The notes beneath the pieces are model-generated. The model saw only the letters and a program-made list of their open reading frames with translations. It did not search any database and had not been told where the DNA came from. Shown here one piece after another: positions 1 to 10,494 of a DNA stretch of 64,000 nucleotides (its first letter is position 1; each line of letters opens with the position of its first letter). This DNA is from Epiperipatus broadwayi (Eukaryota > Onychophora > Udeonychophora > Euonychophora > Peripatidae). Both the position numbers and the translations under genes were made by a program. The DNA lies in the NCBI GenBank assembly GCA_028023455.1, contig JAQFVV010006306.1, positions 3,625,001-3,689,000 on the forward strand, read 5' to 3'.

Positions 1-2618
1 GTCAGAGAATAAGTGAAATTATATATGAAAATTAATATTAAAAATTTTCATCATTTGGAAAAATGTTGAAATCACGATTGAAAGCTTTAAAATGTATATT
101 ATTACTCGCCACAATTTTGTCTTGAAAAACATTTTAAAAATAAAATAAGGCATATTACACATTAGTAGCCAACTATTTTCTTCGGATAGACAACAATCGC
201 GCTAACTTCATTTTATTTTAATTTCAAATATTGATACATACAGCAATATTTACCTTTCAAAAATTTAAACATCCATTTCATTATTTGTATGTGTAGTATA
301 TTCTGATCTTCAATTTCTTTGTGTGTGTATATTAAATTTGTTGTTCTGGAGCGATGAAAATTATATTGCATAAATAAATATATGTTCTATATATGCAATC
401 GGTGAAGATTTTGAAAGAAATTGCAACGCCTAAAGATTTTAATAAGTTATTTTGCAAGTTGCTAAATTTGGAACTGAGAAAAATATTTAATAAAATAAGG
501 GCAATTTTTAAAAAAGCAGATGGAAAATCATTAGTCTTTTAAAATGTATGTGCACGAAAACAAAGCAAAATGGAAAAATTGGATTAAAATAAACATTAAA
601 ATAGTTTGGCAAGGATGAAATTGAGACTTCTAAAGTTAATCGTATGATCAGCTATTCAGGAAACCAATGACATTTGAGTATCAGTTCTAATTTGACTAAC
701 AAAAACGAGATTTGTACTTTCTTCAAGAAATCAATTCAAAAACTTGTAGCTTTTGAATTTGCCGTTCACAACATTACTCTAAACTATGCAAGTCAAATTG
801 GAATGAAAAGGTGATTCAGAGGAAATTAAGAAAAGGAATTTGATTAGTCGTATTTTTAGGGAAAAACTGACTTTGACAGATATTTTAAAAGACTACATCA
901 TAAATCAAAAAGAAAATTCATGACAATAGTTAAAGAAGGAAGCAGGAGAAGTAAGGTAAAACAAATAATATAACAGTGTACACACAAATAATATAACAGT
1001 GTACACACACAAAGAAATATAATTAAAAAATTATACAGATTACTTGCAAAAAAAAAAATGCAGTTTTCTAACTCATCATTGAACATAATTTACATTAAAC
1101 AATTATCGGTGATTAATTTTATCAATAATAGTATATGTTTTTTCTTTTTTATATTTTGTTAATTATAATGAAAAATAAATTTTTCATACTATTTCTTACG
1201 GTGATCAGTTTCATATTCAATAAATCATTTAATAATTTCCACCTGTTTCTCTCCTGCACATATAATAATCAAGAACCATTTGGTTAGTTTTTTTTTCTTC
1301 TCATATATATAATACTATGAATTCTAATTCACATGAATGTAAAAATAAATATAAAACAAAATTTATCCTTAGTTTAATTTCTGAGTCAATTTTGCTGCTT
1401 CTAATATGTATTTTTGTTTAAGCTTGGTGTTGTAAAATTATTATCTCGTAAGACAATCCCTCACTCAAATCCGCAGTATCATTGCTTGATTATTTGCCTC
1501 AACATTTTGCTTATCATGTTAATAACAACAATTTTGAAGCCAGATTTTGTTCTATTTTGCGTAGAATTAAAAGAGATTATTTATAAGTTAAACCAAAACA
1601 AAAGATTCATAAAACTTCGTATGTAAATATATTTTCATAAAGATGAAAATTTGTCATCAATATGCTGTTAAAAATTTCATGATAAAAATGGTTTATTATA
1701 TTTTTAAAAAGAAATAATTTGAACTTTTTGAACACAATATGTTAATAATAGTAAGAAAAAATAATTTCTTATTCCAGAATTTTGTGAAAATGAATCTGGC
1801 ATTCATTTTGTGGCAGGCAAAATTTAGTGCAATCATTCAAAATGGGGAATTTCACTTTAATTACACAATATTTAATTTATATGACCTTGTTTTTCTTCAT
1901 TTTCGCTACCCTTAGTGCAAATGTTTATACTCACGTATGTACATCTACTCATTTTCTATTTACATTGAAACATTTCATTATAATTTTATAAATCTAAGTT
2001 TTACATTCTGTACAATTTATTTTTTCTATTCAAAATTTTCTTCAATCATTCTCCGAGACCAACGATAAGCTGAAAACTGCTCGAGTACATATAGTAAATG
2101 TAAAACATTATTTCCCTAGATTTGTAAATTTTTAAAATAGTATGCGGTGTGTATTTATATACACAGACATATATATATATAAACCTTTTAAATAGGATAT
2201 TTCAGATATTGTTTGTGATCTCTATTTTATAAATTAATAAATATCCCATTCATACATCATGTATGGCATCTTAAATTTAACAAACAACTAAAATATATAT
2301 ATATTGAATTTGATTTATATTTTTCATTGAATATTAAAAAAACTGGAAAAAATATTGTGTAATGTTAAAATAATTGATAAAAAAAAAAAATGTGTAAAAA
2401 CAGTGATATTATCACCAATACAATTTATACATGATCATCTAACAAATACAAGCCTTGTTTAGCTTATGATGATGTAATAAAATGAGGACTACATCATAAA
2501 TATTTAGGCAAGAGGATATACTATTCCAAAATTACATCTATTCCAATGGTCTGGTCTTACAACCCTGTTCGACTTCAGTCTTTGCACTAAGTACAGCATT
2601 ATTTATTTTTATTTAAAG
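1..2618. other. 3' flank of Sos, including possible 3' UTR; no gene seen
   Basis: AT-rich DNA downstream of the Sos stop codon, which reads on the minus strand. The Sos 3' UTR must begin at 2618 and run to lower coordinates. Many AATAAA motifs occur on the minus strand (for example 2602-2607, only about 12 nt after the stop and so an unlikely signal), so the poly(A) site cannot be chosen by eye. A direct duplication of about 24 bp lies at 965-1012 (ATAATATAACAGTGTACACAC repeated). The small ORFs here have no recognisable protein character. Confidence 0.6.
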
Positions 2619-2974
2619 CTACCTATGATCTTGCTGTTGTTGTTGAGATACTCTGTAAGTTCTAGGTGGGAGCTGAGGGATGCCAGATCCATTTACCAAC
2701 TGATCACGAGCAGAGTTACGGCGAGGCAGAGTGGCGTCCATAGGTGCTTCTCTTCGAATGTGAGATAGTGTATTTGCTCGAGGAAGAGTTCCCATATGAT
2801 CTCTTCGGGGTGGTAAAGGCGGAGGCGAGCTATCTCTTGGAGGCAATGTGGGGGCATCAGGTGCTTGTCGAACATTTGATAAATTATCACTTGTAGAATC
2901 CCGCCTCTTGCGAGGTGGCAAAGGTGGAGGGATTTGAGGATTATTAATTTGCAATGGACCTGGCGAGGTATTAC
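2619..2974 (-). CDS. Sos: Son of sevenless, last coding exon (proline-rich C-terminus)
   Basis: This exon encodes the C-terminal tail of the Ras guanine-nucleotide exchange factor Sos. Sos is recruited to activated receptor tyrosine kinases by the SH3 domains of Grb2/Drk and loads Ras with GTP at the membrane. The exon opens after an acceptor AG at 2976-2975, preceded on the minus strand by a run of T. Its first two bases complete a Gly codon begun in the exon at 16478-16721. About 118 residues follow, rich in SH3-ligand motifs: PPPLPPRKRR, TLPPRDSS, PPPLPPRRDH and QLPPRTYR. The ending GIPQLPPRTYR resembles the end of vertebrate SOS1, which has PKLPPKTYKR. A QQQQQ run precedes DHR and a TAG stop at 2619-2621. 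The tail is shorter than in vertebrate SOS. The assignment rests on this exon and the next two together. Confidence 0.93.
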
Positions 2975-3644
2975 CTAATTAAAAAAAAAAAGTTAAATAT
3001 AAATTTTTTAATAAAGAGAAGACAAAAACCATTATTAAATCAAATTATTTTTTGCCCTTCTTTAATATTTTCTCTAGTACAAATGAATGACAGTAATATG
3101 AGCTTTATTTCAAATACAATGTAACAAAATAAATATAGGCAAAACATGTATGAAGCAAAGCTTTAATGAATAGGTTAATTTAATGTGCTTAGCCAGCTTT
3201 TGACTGGTGTTAGTCATAAATGCAGCAATAGTTGTAGTGGGGAGAGGAGAGTGTATATATATTGCTCGTGCTAATTTACATGTAGCATTATGATGGGTGA
3301 CAGGCCATTTTTTGTAAAGAGGAATGCAGGATTACCTCTTACTGATGGCATATTTGATTTAGAGAGATACCATGCTTCCTTAATTTTAGTTTGGCGTCGT
3401 AGTGCAAAGTGCCTATTATAAAGCTGCATCATTAAATTCTTTTAGTTCTTAAAAAAAAAACTATAAAATTTTATTTTCGTACTTCATTTAATTATTTATT
3501 AATCTTTTACAAAAAAAAAAAAAAGCAGAAATAATAAGATATTCATAGCAATATTTCAACAAAGCAATATATTTTTTAAATACGATAAGATTACAATCAC
3601 AATACTTTAAGAAAAATGCAACAGGAAGAATATATGTATTGGTA

Positions 3645-3823
3645 ATTCTAAATTTAAACAGTGTTTAACGCATTTAACAAGAAAAGATGATAAATTTATA
3701 AAGTGTTTGACTTGTTGAGCATGCTTTCAACGTTTACGGTCAGCATGCTCAACAAATCAAACGCTTTTATACATTTATAATCTTTTCTTGTTAAACACAC
3801 AAAATACTGTTTAAATATAGAAT
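3645..3823. repeat. palindromic (foldback) repeat, about 180 bp
   Basis: Two arms of about 80 bp face each other across a spacer of about 16 nt near 3729-3745. The left arm starts ATTCTAAATTTAAACAG and the right arm ends CTGTTTAAATATAGAAT. The inner part is almost perfect (TTGTTGAGCATGCT against AGCATGCTCAACAA). It looks like a MITE or foldback element. Read on the minus strand, the centre contains CUGAC...GAAAGCAUGCU, which resembles part of a hammerhead but lacks the G8-A9 positions. Confidence 0.8.
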
Positions 3824-4996
3824 AACATTTAAATAAGAAACGAAGTAAAGAGTCATCGAAGTATATGTATTTGATCCTTTTTTTATGGAATCACTTTCAA
3901 AAGATAACCCAAAAATACCACAGCTGAAATAGAACAATTAATAATTGCAGTACAATGAAATAACACACATTCATACTTAAAAATTGAAGTCTTATATAAA
4001 ATGATGTAGAGAGCAGTACATCAATGCTATTAAAGTATAATCAATCAATATATGAGAGAATAAATTGGTGTAGAATTATATATAAAGAAAATATAGAGGT
4101 AAAGTTTCAAACTCGCAGGACTTAATGACTTAAATCAAATTATCTCACAAACTAGCCATTCAAAGAATTTATTGAGTTGAGGATCTCAGAAACACAGCTA
4201 AGTTGTCCTAGATTTGCACAGAAGAAATTAGGAAGAACTAAGAAAAGATTCATGACACAGCAAGGTCAACTCTCGTCCAGTTTTGATGTAAGAGTATTTA
4301 ACTGGCATGTGTAACCGCATTTAAGAAAAGTAGCTATATTAATGTAATAAATATATATGTCTAAATATAGCAATAATAATAAATAAACCAAACCTTGACT
4401 TTTATTAATTTATTCAACAAATAAACCCAGAAAAATTTATAACCATAAATTCTGATATTAAAAGATGGTCTTAAATCTACAATCAAGTTATTCAAATGTG
4501 ATTAAAGACTATGTTCATATTAGCTGTAATAATCAGAATTCTTAGATAATAATAAAAAAATCAGGTAATTAATAAAATTCATATCTCTACATTATTAGCT
4601 GAAGTTAAAAGAAAATATAATCTCACATCAATATGATTTACTACAATGAAAAAAAAATAATGAAGTGAACAGTAAGAAGCCAAGCTACAAAAGTGAATAT
4701 AAATCAAATAGTCTACTCAAATAAGAGAGCACTGGTTAAAATTTTATTTGAAAATTGTCAACTATTCTGTAATTTAATCAGGTTTAACATTACTTTTACA
4801 CTTATCATGAGCCTTAAGAAGATCCAAGAGATTGCTTTTTTCTGTAATAAGATAATGTATACTATAGGTAGAATACTATTAATTTTCTAGTATTCTAAAC
4901 AATATTTCAAATTTAGGATTTATAAATAAATTAGTACAAATGTATTAAACCACTAAACATCCCATGATTACCATTCTTTATGCTTACACAAGTTGT

Positions 4997-5105
4997 TTAC
5001 ACAGAGGCAAAACTCTCCATACAGTAGCGCCACTCAGTCCATTCATTGATTACCCTGACTTTCACTGAGTGGCGCTACTGTACGGAGAGTTTTGCCTTTG
5101 TGTAA
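4997..5105. repeat. short hairpin copy of hammerhead repeat family A (TIRs only)
   Basis: Two 42-bp arms face each other, starting TTACACAGAGGCAAAACTCT and ending with the near-exact complement. The arms carry the GGCAAAACTCTCCATACAGTA-type end that bounds the larger family A elements at 9766-10590 and 17198-18143. Everything between the ends, including the ribozyme, is missing. The bases outside GGCAAAACTC are also symmetrical (TTACACAGA against TTTGTGTAA). Confidence 0.85.
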
Positions 5106-6177
5106 TGAGTTGCTTTTTTTTTTTTGTTTGTCTTAGCAGAGCTTGTCTTTACTTAATAGAAATTTTAAAAGAAAATCACAAATCTGAAAAAAACTCTGGA
5201 CTCAGGATTTTCAGACTAATGATGTTTTACCCCCCCCCCCTCTAGATATAAAAGATATATTTAAATAAAATTATTTTCCATATAAAATTCCATTGGTATT
5301 GCTAGATTATTTTTGAAAATGTTTGCACAATCTCAATATTTTACAGTTTTGATGGATGCATTTCAAAAACAAGGGATGTAATTTGTGTTTTTTGCAAGAG
5401 CCCTCCTCCTAGTTTTCATTTTATGGAGTCTATATATGGATTGTTATTTACCTATAGCTTATTTCCTCTAATTGCAATTCCAGAATAAGATTTCGTTAAT
5501 GTGATTCATGTTGAATTTACTTTGAAAAAGTGAAAATCACGAAATTGTGAGATCATTATTAATTCCAACAATGTCTGATTGGAAGAAGATACACTGTATG
5601 AAGCAAAACTACTTTGCCAGGTTCAAATCCCCTGGAAAAAGATGTTAAATATCTTAATATTTGATCTTTTAGGTAATTTTTGTGTTAATTCATTTCCTGA
5701 TATATAGGCAAGCATGATTCTTAGAAATATTACTATCTAAAATCACTGCACTATATGTATTTGCTAATACCCTTACTTCATGCTGATGTAGTGTGGTACA
5801 GTTAATCAGAAACTTATTTTATTCTACTATAAATTAGAATCAGCATAATGTTTGATACTTAATGTTGAAAGTACACATACAACGGAAATGCGGATTAAGC
5901 TCGCTGTATCAAGATAAATTTTTTGTTAAATAAATTAAGCCATTTCTTCACTCTGGAATTCACTTAGGAATCTTATGTTATTACTATCATACAAGATGGC
6001 CAAAAGTTACATTAACATAATATTGTTTTACTACTATAATAATATTTCATTAATTACGATTAAAACAATTAATAAATATCTATAAACAAAAATAAAAAAC
6101 AGATTCATTCTTTAATTTTAAAAAATTAGCTCTAATTAAGCTTTGAAATTATCCGCTCATTTACCAGCTTTAATAAA

Positions 6178-6300
6178 TCACATGACCATCATTTCATATA
6201 CTTACACATGCTGTTAATAAGAATATCAAACTCTCCATACAGCAGTGCCATCAAGTGCAAGCCTTCGTAATCAATGGACGTGGTACTATTATTAACAGCT
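6178..6300. repeat. degenerate fragment of family A foldback repeat
   Basis: It contains a diverged CACATGACCATCATTTCATA block, AAACTCTCCATACAGCAGTGCC, and CAAGC...GTAATCAATGGA, in the order seen at the left end of the 9766-10590 element. The rest, including the hammerhead, is absent. Confidence 0.65.
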
Positions 6301-6646
6301 TTCATAGATTTAAATTAGCTTATTAAAGCTTTGTTCAGGATAATAACTTTGTTTAATGAATGCTACTACTAGTTTGACCTTTTATCTATATCATTTAAAT
6401 TATTTTCATTTTTAAAATAAGGTTACTATGTTTTCTAAATTTTTTAAAGTTCGCAAGAGTAGTATTTAGTACAGATTAGTTCTGTCTAATCCTAGCTTAT
6501 AATCTGTCAGTCATAGAAATGCTTTGTGCATTTAATTTAACCCTCAGATTGTGCTATAGCTTTATCATATTTTTTATTGGATTTCTTTACACAATGGATA
6601 GTTCATTTAAATGCACTTGAAAATTTTGGACTTTTAAGAATTAATT

Positions 6647-6742
6647 TATGTTATTAATACGTCAAGCATTGGTGGCCTAGTGGTTAGCATAGGTTTGCTT
6701 CCGGGTCAACGCATTTGACATATGAAAAAATGTATGTTATTA
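6647..6742 (+). mobile_element. short tRNA-Gly-derived SINE with target-site duplication
   Basis: A 76-bp insert (6657-6732) is flanked by the 10-bp direct repeat TATGTTATTA at 6647-6656 and 6733-6742. Its start GCATTGGTGGCCTAGTGGTTA is a tRNA-Gly 5' half with the pol III A box. The middle is deleted, and the 3' part ends GGGTCAACGC followed by TTTGACATATG and an A-rich tail. The same tail follows the fuller copy at 53164-53257. Confidence 0.75.
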
Positions 6743-7459
6743 TAAATAATACCGTCTCGTCTGTGAATAAAATTTACCATTATCAATAATAAATCAAATT
6801 TAATTAAGACAAGTGAACTTATAAAATTGGCATTGACACCAATTGAAAATAATATTTGTGTTACATTATATCAGATGTCCTCAAACTATGACTCATAGAC
6901 CTAGTCTGGCTGACCTTTTATTGTGCAAATTGACATTTATTCCTTTACGAAAGACATAATGTTCAGAGATTGTTAAAAGTAAGACTCTTTCATCCTTTGA
7001 ACATATTAATGGTAATTTAAGAGCATTTAACAATAGACAAAATTCACCCTATAATTTAAAAACCAAGTCAAAAAAAATGTTTTATATATTATAAATATAT
7101 CTCCAATATATTATATATTTAAATTAATAGTTATCCAATAAATTAAAAAAGACCAATAAGTCAGGTGAGATTTTATAAATTTGCAGACTTATCAATGCAC
7201 CTATAAGTAATTTTAAAGTTATAAAAAACAAGAATAAAGACAAAAAAATATTAAAGTATGCAATAATCTATGCAATAATCATTTTTTCAATCAAAACATT
7301 AATAGACAATGGAATATTTTTTTAAAAAATCATCTATCTATTTTAAAAATAATATTCTAAAAACATGGAACCCTACGCTCGCACAATTCTTAAAACATTT
7401 TTTACTTAATAGAGATCAATATAAACTGAGCACTGATTGTATATATGTGTGTGAGTTGG

Positions 7460-7516
7460 TGATCAGGACTAACTGATGAGTGCTGATTCAGCATGAAATA
7501 TGTATATTGGAGATCA
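7460..7516 (+). ncRNA. type I hammerhead ribozyme, single copy (family B)
   Basis: The core CTGATGA (7473-7479) is followed by stem II GTGCTG/CAGCAT with loop ATT (7480-7494) and GAAA (7495-7498). The likely cleavage triplet is AUA (7504-7506). Stem I has an outer helix TGATC/GATCA (7460-7464 with 7512-7516), an internal loop, and an inner helix CTAA/TTGG (7469-7472 with 7507-7510, one G-U). It matches the hammerheads in the array at 36294-37281 but has a stem III loop two bases longer and a G-U pair closing stem II. Whether it cleaves is inference. Confidence 0.85.
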
Positions 7517-8034
7517 TTTATCTTTTCCACATGTATGTAGTCATGTATCAATTGTATAAGATAGAGTGGATAGCTGTAGAGATCTTGAAAGTCTGAGTTC
7601 AAGTCCCTTATAATTAACAAAGATTAATTTTTATAAGCTAGTGTCTAATCTTATCTTGAAAAAGGTTTAATTTTTTTTTTTTTTTGTAGCTAAGAAATGT
7701 TGATAAACAAAATCAAAAAGATGACTGATTCTGTAATTTTTTGTACTTCCTGAAATTTCAGGATAGCTTTCTAAAACATTATACCATGTAGAAATGATAA
7801 TATGGAAATTGATACTGCCGAAGAACTGAATTAATTTGGAATGTCTTAACAATTAAACTAATAGATGGGAATCAGAGTTAAAAGGATAAAGCACTTCTTT
7901 TTTTGACTATCTGTCCATTAAGCATGGGAGAATTAACAATAAGTTCATGAAATAAATAAAGTTTTACTTCAATGACATATATAAATCTATATGTGTGTTA
8001 CGCACGGACAAAGAAGCTTTTAATTTAATTGAGT

Positions 8035-8084
8035 TCTAAGCTAAGCGCTTTCGGGAGATATGTACTTCCATATTCATAGCTAGA
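8035..8084 (-). ncRNA. hammerhead-like fold with A3-U8 in the core
   Basis: On the minus strand stem I is UCUA-GCU against AGCU-UAGA. It is followed by AUGAAUA (8077-8071) where CUGANGA is expected, an imperfect GGA(A)/UCC stem II, GAAA (8052-8049) and the palindromic stem III AGCGCU. The order and spacing are those of a hammerhead. Positions C3 and G8, which pair in active ribozymes, read A and U. It may be a decayed copy or a variant core; a similar copy lies at 26238-26300. Confidence 0.45.
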
Positions 8085-9920
8085 CGTGTTCATATAAAAT
8101 ATTAGTTTAAAAAATAACAATCTTATTAAAGTTATTGCAGTCAGAGCACTTTGATAATCTAAGCAGTTTCAAATCTAGCACCTAAAATTGGAATCGCAAG
8201 ACTATCTTTTGATACAAGTAAATTTGAATATGGTTTATCATATAGTTATCCATCTTAAATATTATTAAGATAAGATTGATCCTCAATTCTATCTTTTCTG
8301 ATGCATTAGCATTATATGATCTCCCAAGCTATGATTCCTTCGATTATTTTTTACCGAAAATAATTACCTGAAATGGAAGGTTTGAAAACTTTTATATAGC
8401 TTATAGTTATCTTTCTTATGTGATTTGCATGTTTAACCTGTTACCTATGTGAGTATAATAATTTTTCTGGAAAAGTAAGAGCTGTCAATATGGTTAATAA
8501 TAAGTCTATGTGGTTTGTTGCTCAGAGGATCTTACGACATCCAAACATCTCTAGGGATAATTCGAACTCAACAGTTCCATCTAGGCAATGCAATTGAAAT
8601 TTTTTTTTAAAATTTACATTGCTAAAAATCTATTCTGAAACATTTAAATCTGACACTAGAGCACTGTGGAGGGGAAATTTTTAGTTCAAATATCCAATTA
8701 GATTGCTGTTAAAAAACACACTAATGATTGATTACTGCTTAAAAAAATATCTTTTGACATCAGTTATTTAGCTTGAAGGAGATTGAGTTATTCCCTTTCT
8801 GAAAAATGATTAATTAAAAATTTGTTCATTTTACTCCAAATTTTTGCAGGGGAAGTCAGTAATTGACAGAAAAGTAAAAACAAAAATTAAACAAGAGGTA
8901 ATGAACTATTGTCAGAGAAATGAACAAGTTTGATCTTTAATTAAATAGAAACCAAATAAATAAATAAAAAAAAAAAAGATTTGATATTAATGAAGGATGT
9001 CAAAAAGAAGAAAATAAGATATAATAAGGTTATTACTACTACAAAAGCTGGAACAAAGACAAACCGAATGTGGATGCAGACTATTAATTCAACATTATTA
9101 GTTTCCCAGACATCTTAAATTATTTTGCCAGAACATGCTGTTAAGTAAGTATTACTTTTGATATATCGTTTTTCAATATATTCTATGCATTAAGTACTTA
9201 ATGTTGTACCACTACACAATATAATAATGTTTTCTCTTCTGTTTATTTCTGGTAATGATAAATAAAGTTTACCTATTAAATATAACCCTTCTTAAAATAA
9301 TCAAATGGAGTAATTTTTAAAGAAATTAGTGATTAAAATTTGCAACAATAAAATAAAAAACTAAAACTCCAGAGAAACAGAAGAAAATTAAATACCATAC
9401 ATGTAAACAATCTAATTAATATAGCAACAATTAGTAACATTAAGACCTAAGGCATACTTTCAAAATACTTACAATAAGCTAGAATAATTTCACTTATATT
9501 CAACAGCAATATCAAGCTACTGAAATCACCCAGTAATTTTCCTCAATGTCATTTTTATTAAAATCTATAAAATTTATTCAATGATTGTAGCTACAATTTA
9601 TATTTCTAACGAATCTATTATGATGACATGACACCACGTGAATTTGCTTCATCTATACAATGTTTATAGTATTTGCAATAAAATTAAGCAAGTAATTAAT
9701 ATTCAACCTCAAACCATTTTTATAAAGTATCAATAGCCCACACTAATTTCCTGGGGGGAATCAATATTAAACATCACATGATCACCATTTCTTATGCTTG
9801 CTCATAACTGTTATTAAAACAGGCAAAACTCTCCATACAGTAGTGCCACTCAGTGCAAGCCAGAGTAATCAATGGATGCCTGAAGGCTTGTGCACAAAAT
9901 CCTTATCTAGTGCCTACTCA

Positions 9921-9977
9921 TCCAATATCCCCAGACTAGTTTCTGGCTTGTGACCTTCATCAGTGAGGAGCCTTGGA
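9921..9977 (-). ncRNA. hammerhead ribozyme, family A
   Basis: On the minus strand: outer stem I UCCAA/UUGGA (9977-9973 with 9925-9921), inner stem I CCUCA/UGGGG, core CUGAUGA (9963-9957), stem II A-GGU-CACAA-GCC-A, GAAA (9943-9940), and stem III inside the palindrome ACUAGU. The cleavage triplet is GUC (9936-9934). All catalytic core positions are present. The base of stem II is A/A instead of the usual G-C, which may weaken it. Confidence 0.82.
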
Positions 9978-10435
9978 CCTGAGAGCACTGCACCTAGATC
10001 TTAGGATCTAATGCAACCCTCCAGCAGCCACCTTTTGTCTCTACTTAACTACAAAACTTTGAGAATAAAATTTGAAAACACAACAATATTTTCAATCCAA
10101 GCTCATAAGCTTATATAGTCATATGGGTCTGAACTCAGTTCAGCACCCATACATTTTGGTGTCTTTGGCTCTTTAATAACCATAGCCACCACTAAACATC
10201 ACATGATCACCATTTCTTATGCTTGCTCATAACTGTTATTAAAACAGGCAAAACTCTCCATACAGTAGTGCCACTCAGTGCAAGCCAGAGTAATCAATGG
10301 ATACCAAAAGACTTGTGCATAAAATCCCTATCTAGTGCCTACTCATCCAATATCGGCTTGTGGCCTTTGTCAGCGAGGCGCCTTGGATCAGAGAGGGTTG
10401 CATTACATCCTAAGATCTAGCTGCAGTGCTTTCAA

Positions 10436-10494
10436 ATCCAAGGCTCCTCACTAACGAAGGCCACAAGCCAGAAACCAGTCTGGGGATATTGGAT
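10436..10494 (+). ncRNA. hammerhead ribozyme, family A, core-mutated copy
   Basis: It has the same architecture as the other family A ribozymes: ATCCAA/TTGGAT outer stem I, CCTCA/TGGGG inner stem I, GGC/GCC stem II, GAAA, and a GTC triplet before 10481. The core reads CTAACGA, so the invariant G5 is A, and the stem III palindrome is ACCAGT. It is predicted inactive. Confidence 0.75.

Noticed and set aside
3720-3760. Centre of the palindrome with CUGAC...GAAAGCAUGCU on the minus strand, as a hammerhead
   Set aside because: Positions 8 and 9 of the core are missing and the would-be stems are the arms of the palindrome. It may share ancestry with the copy at 26238-26300, but I do not call it a ribozyme.
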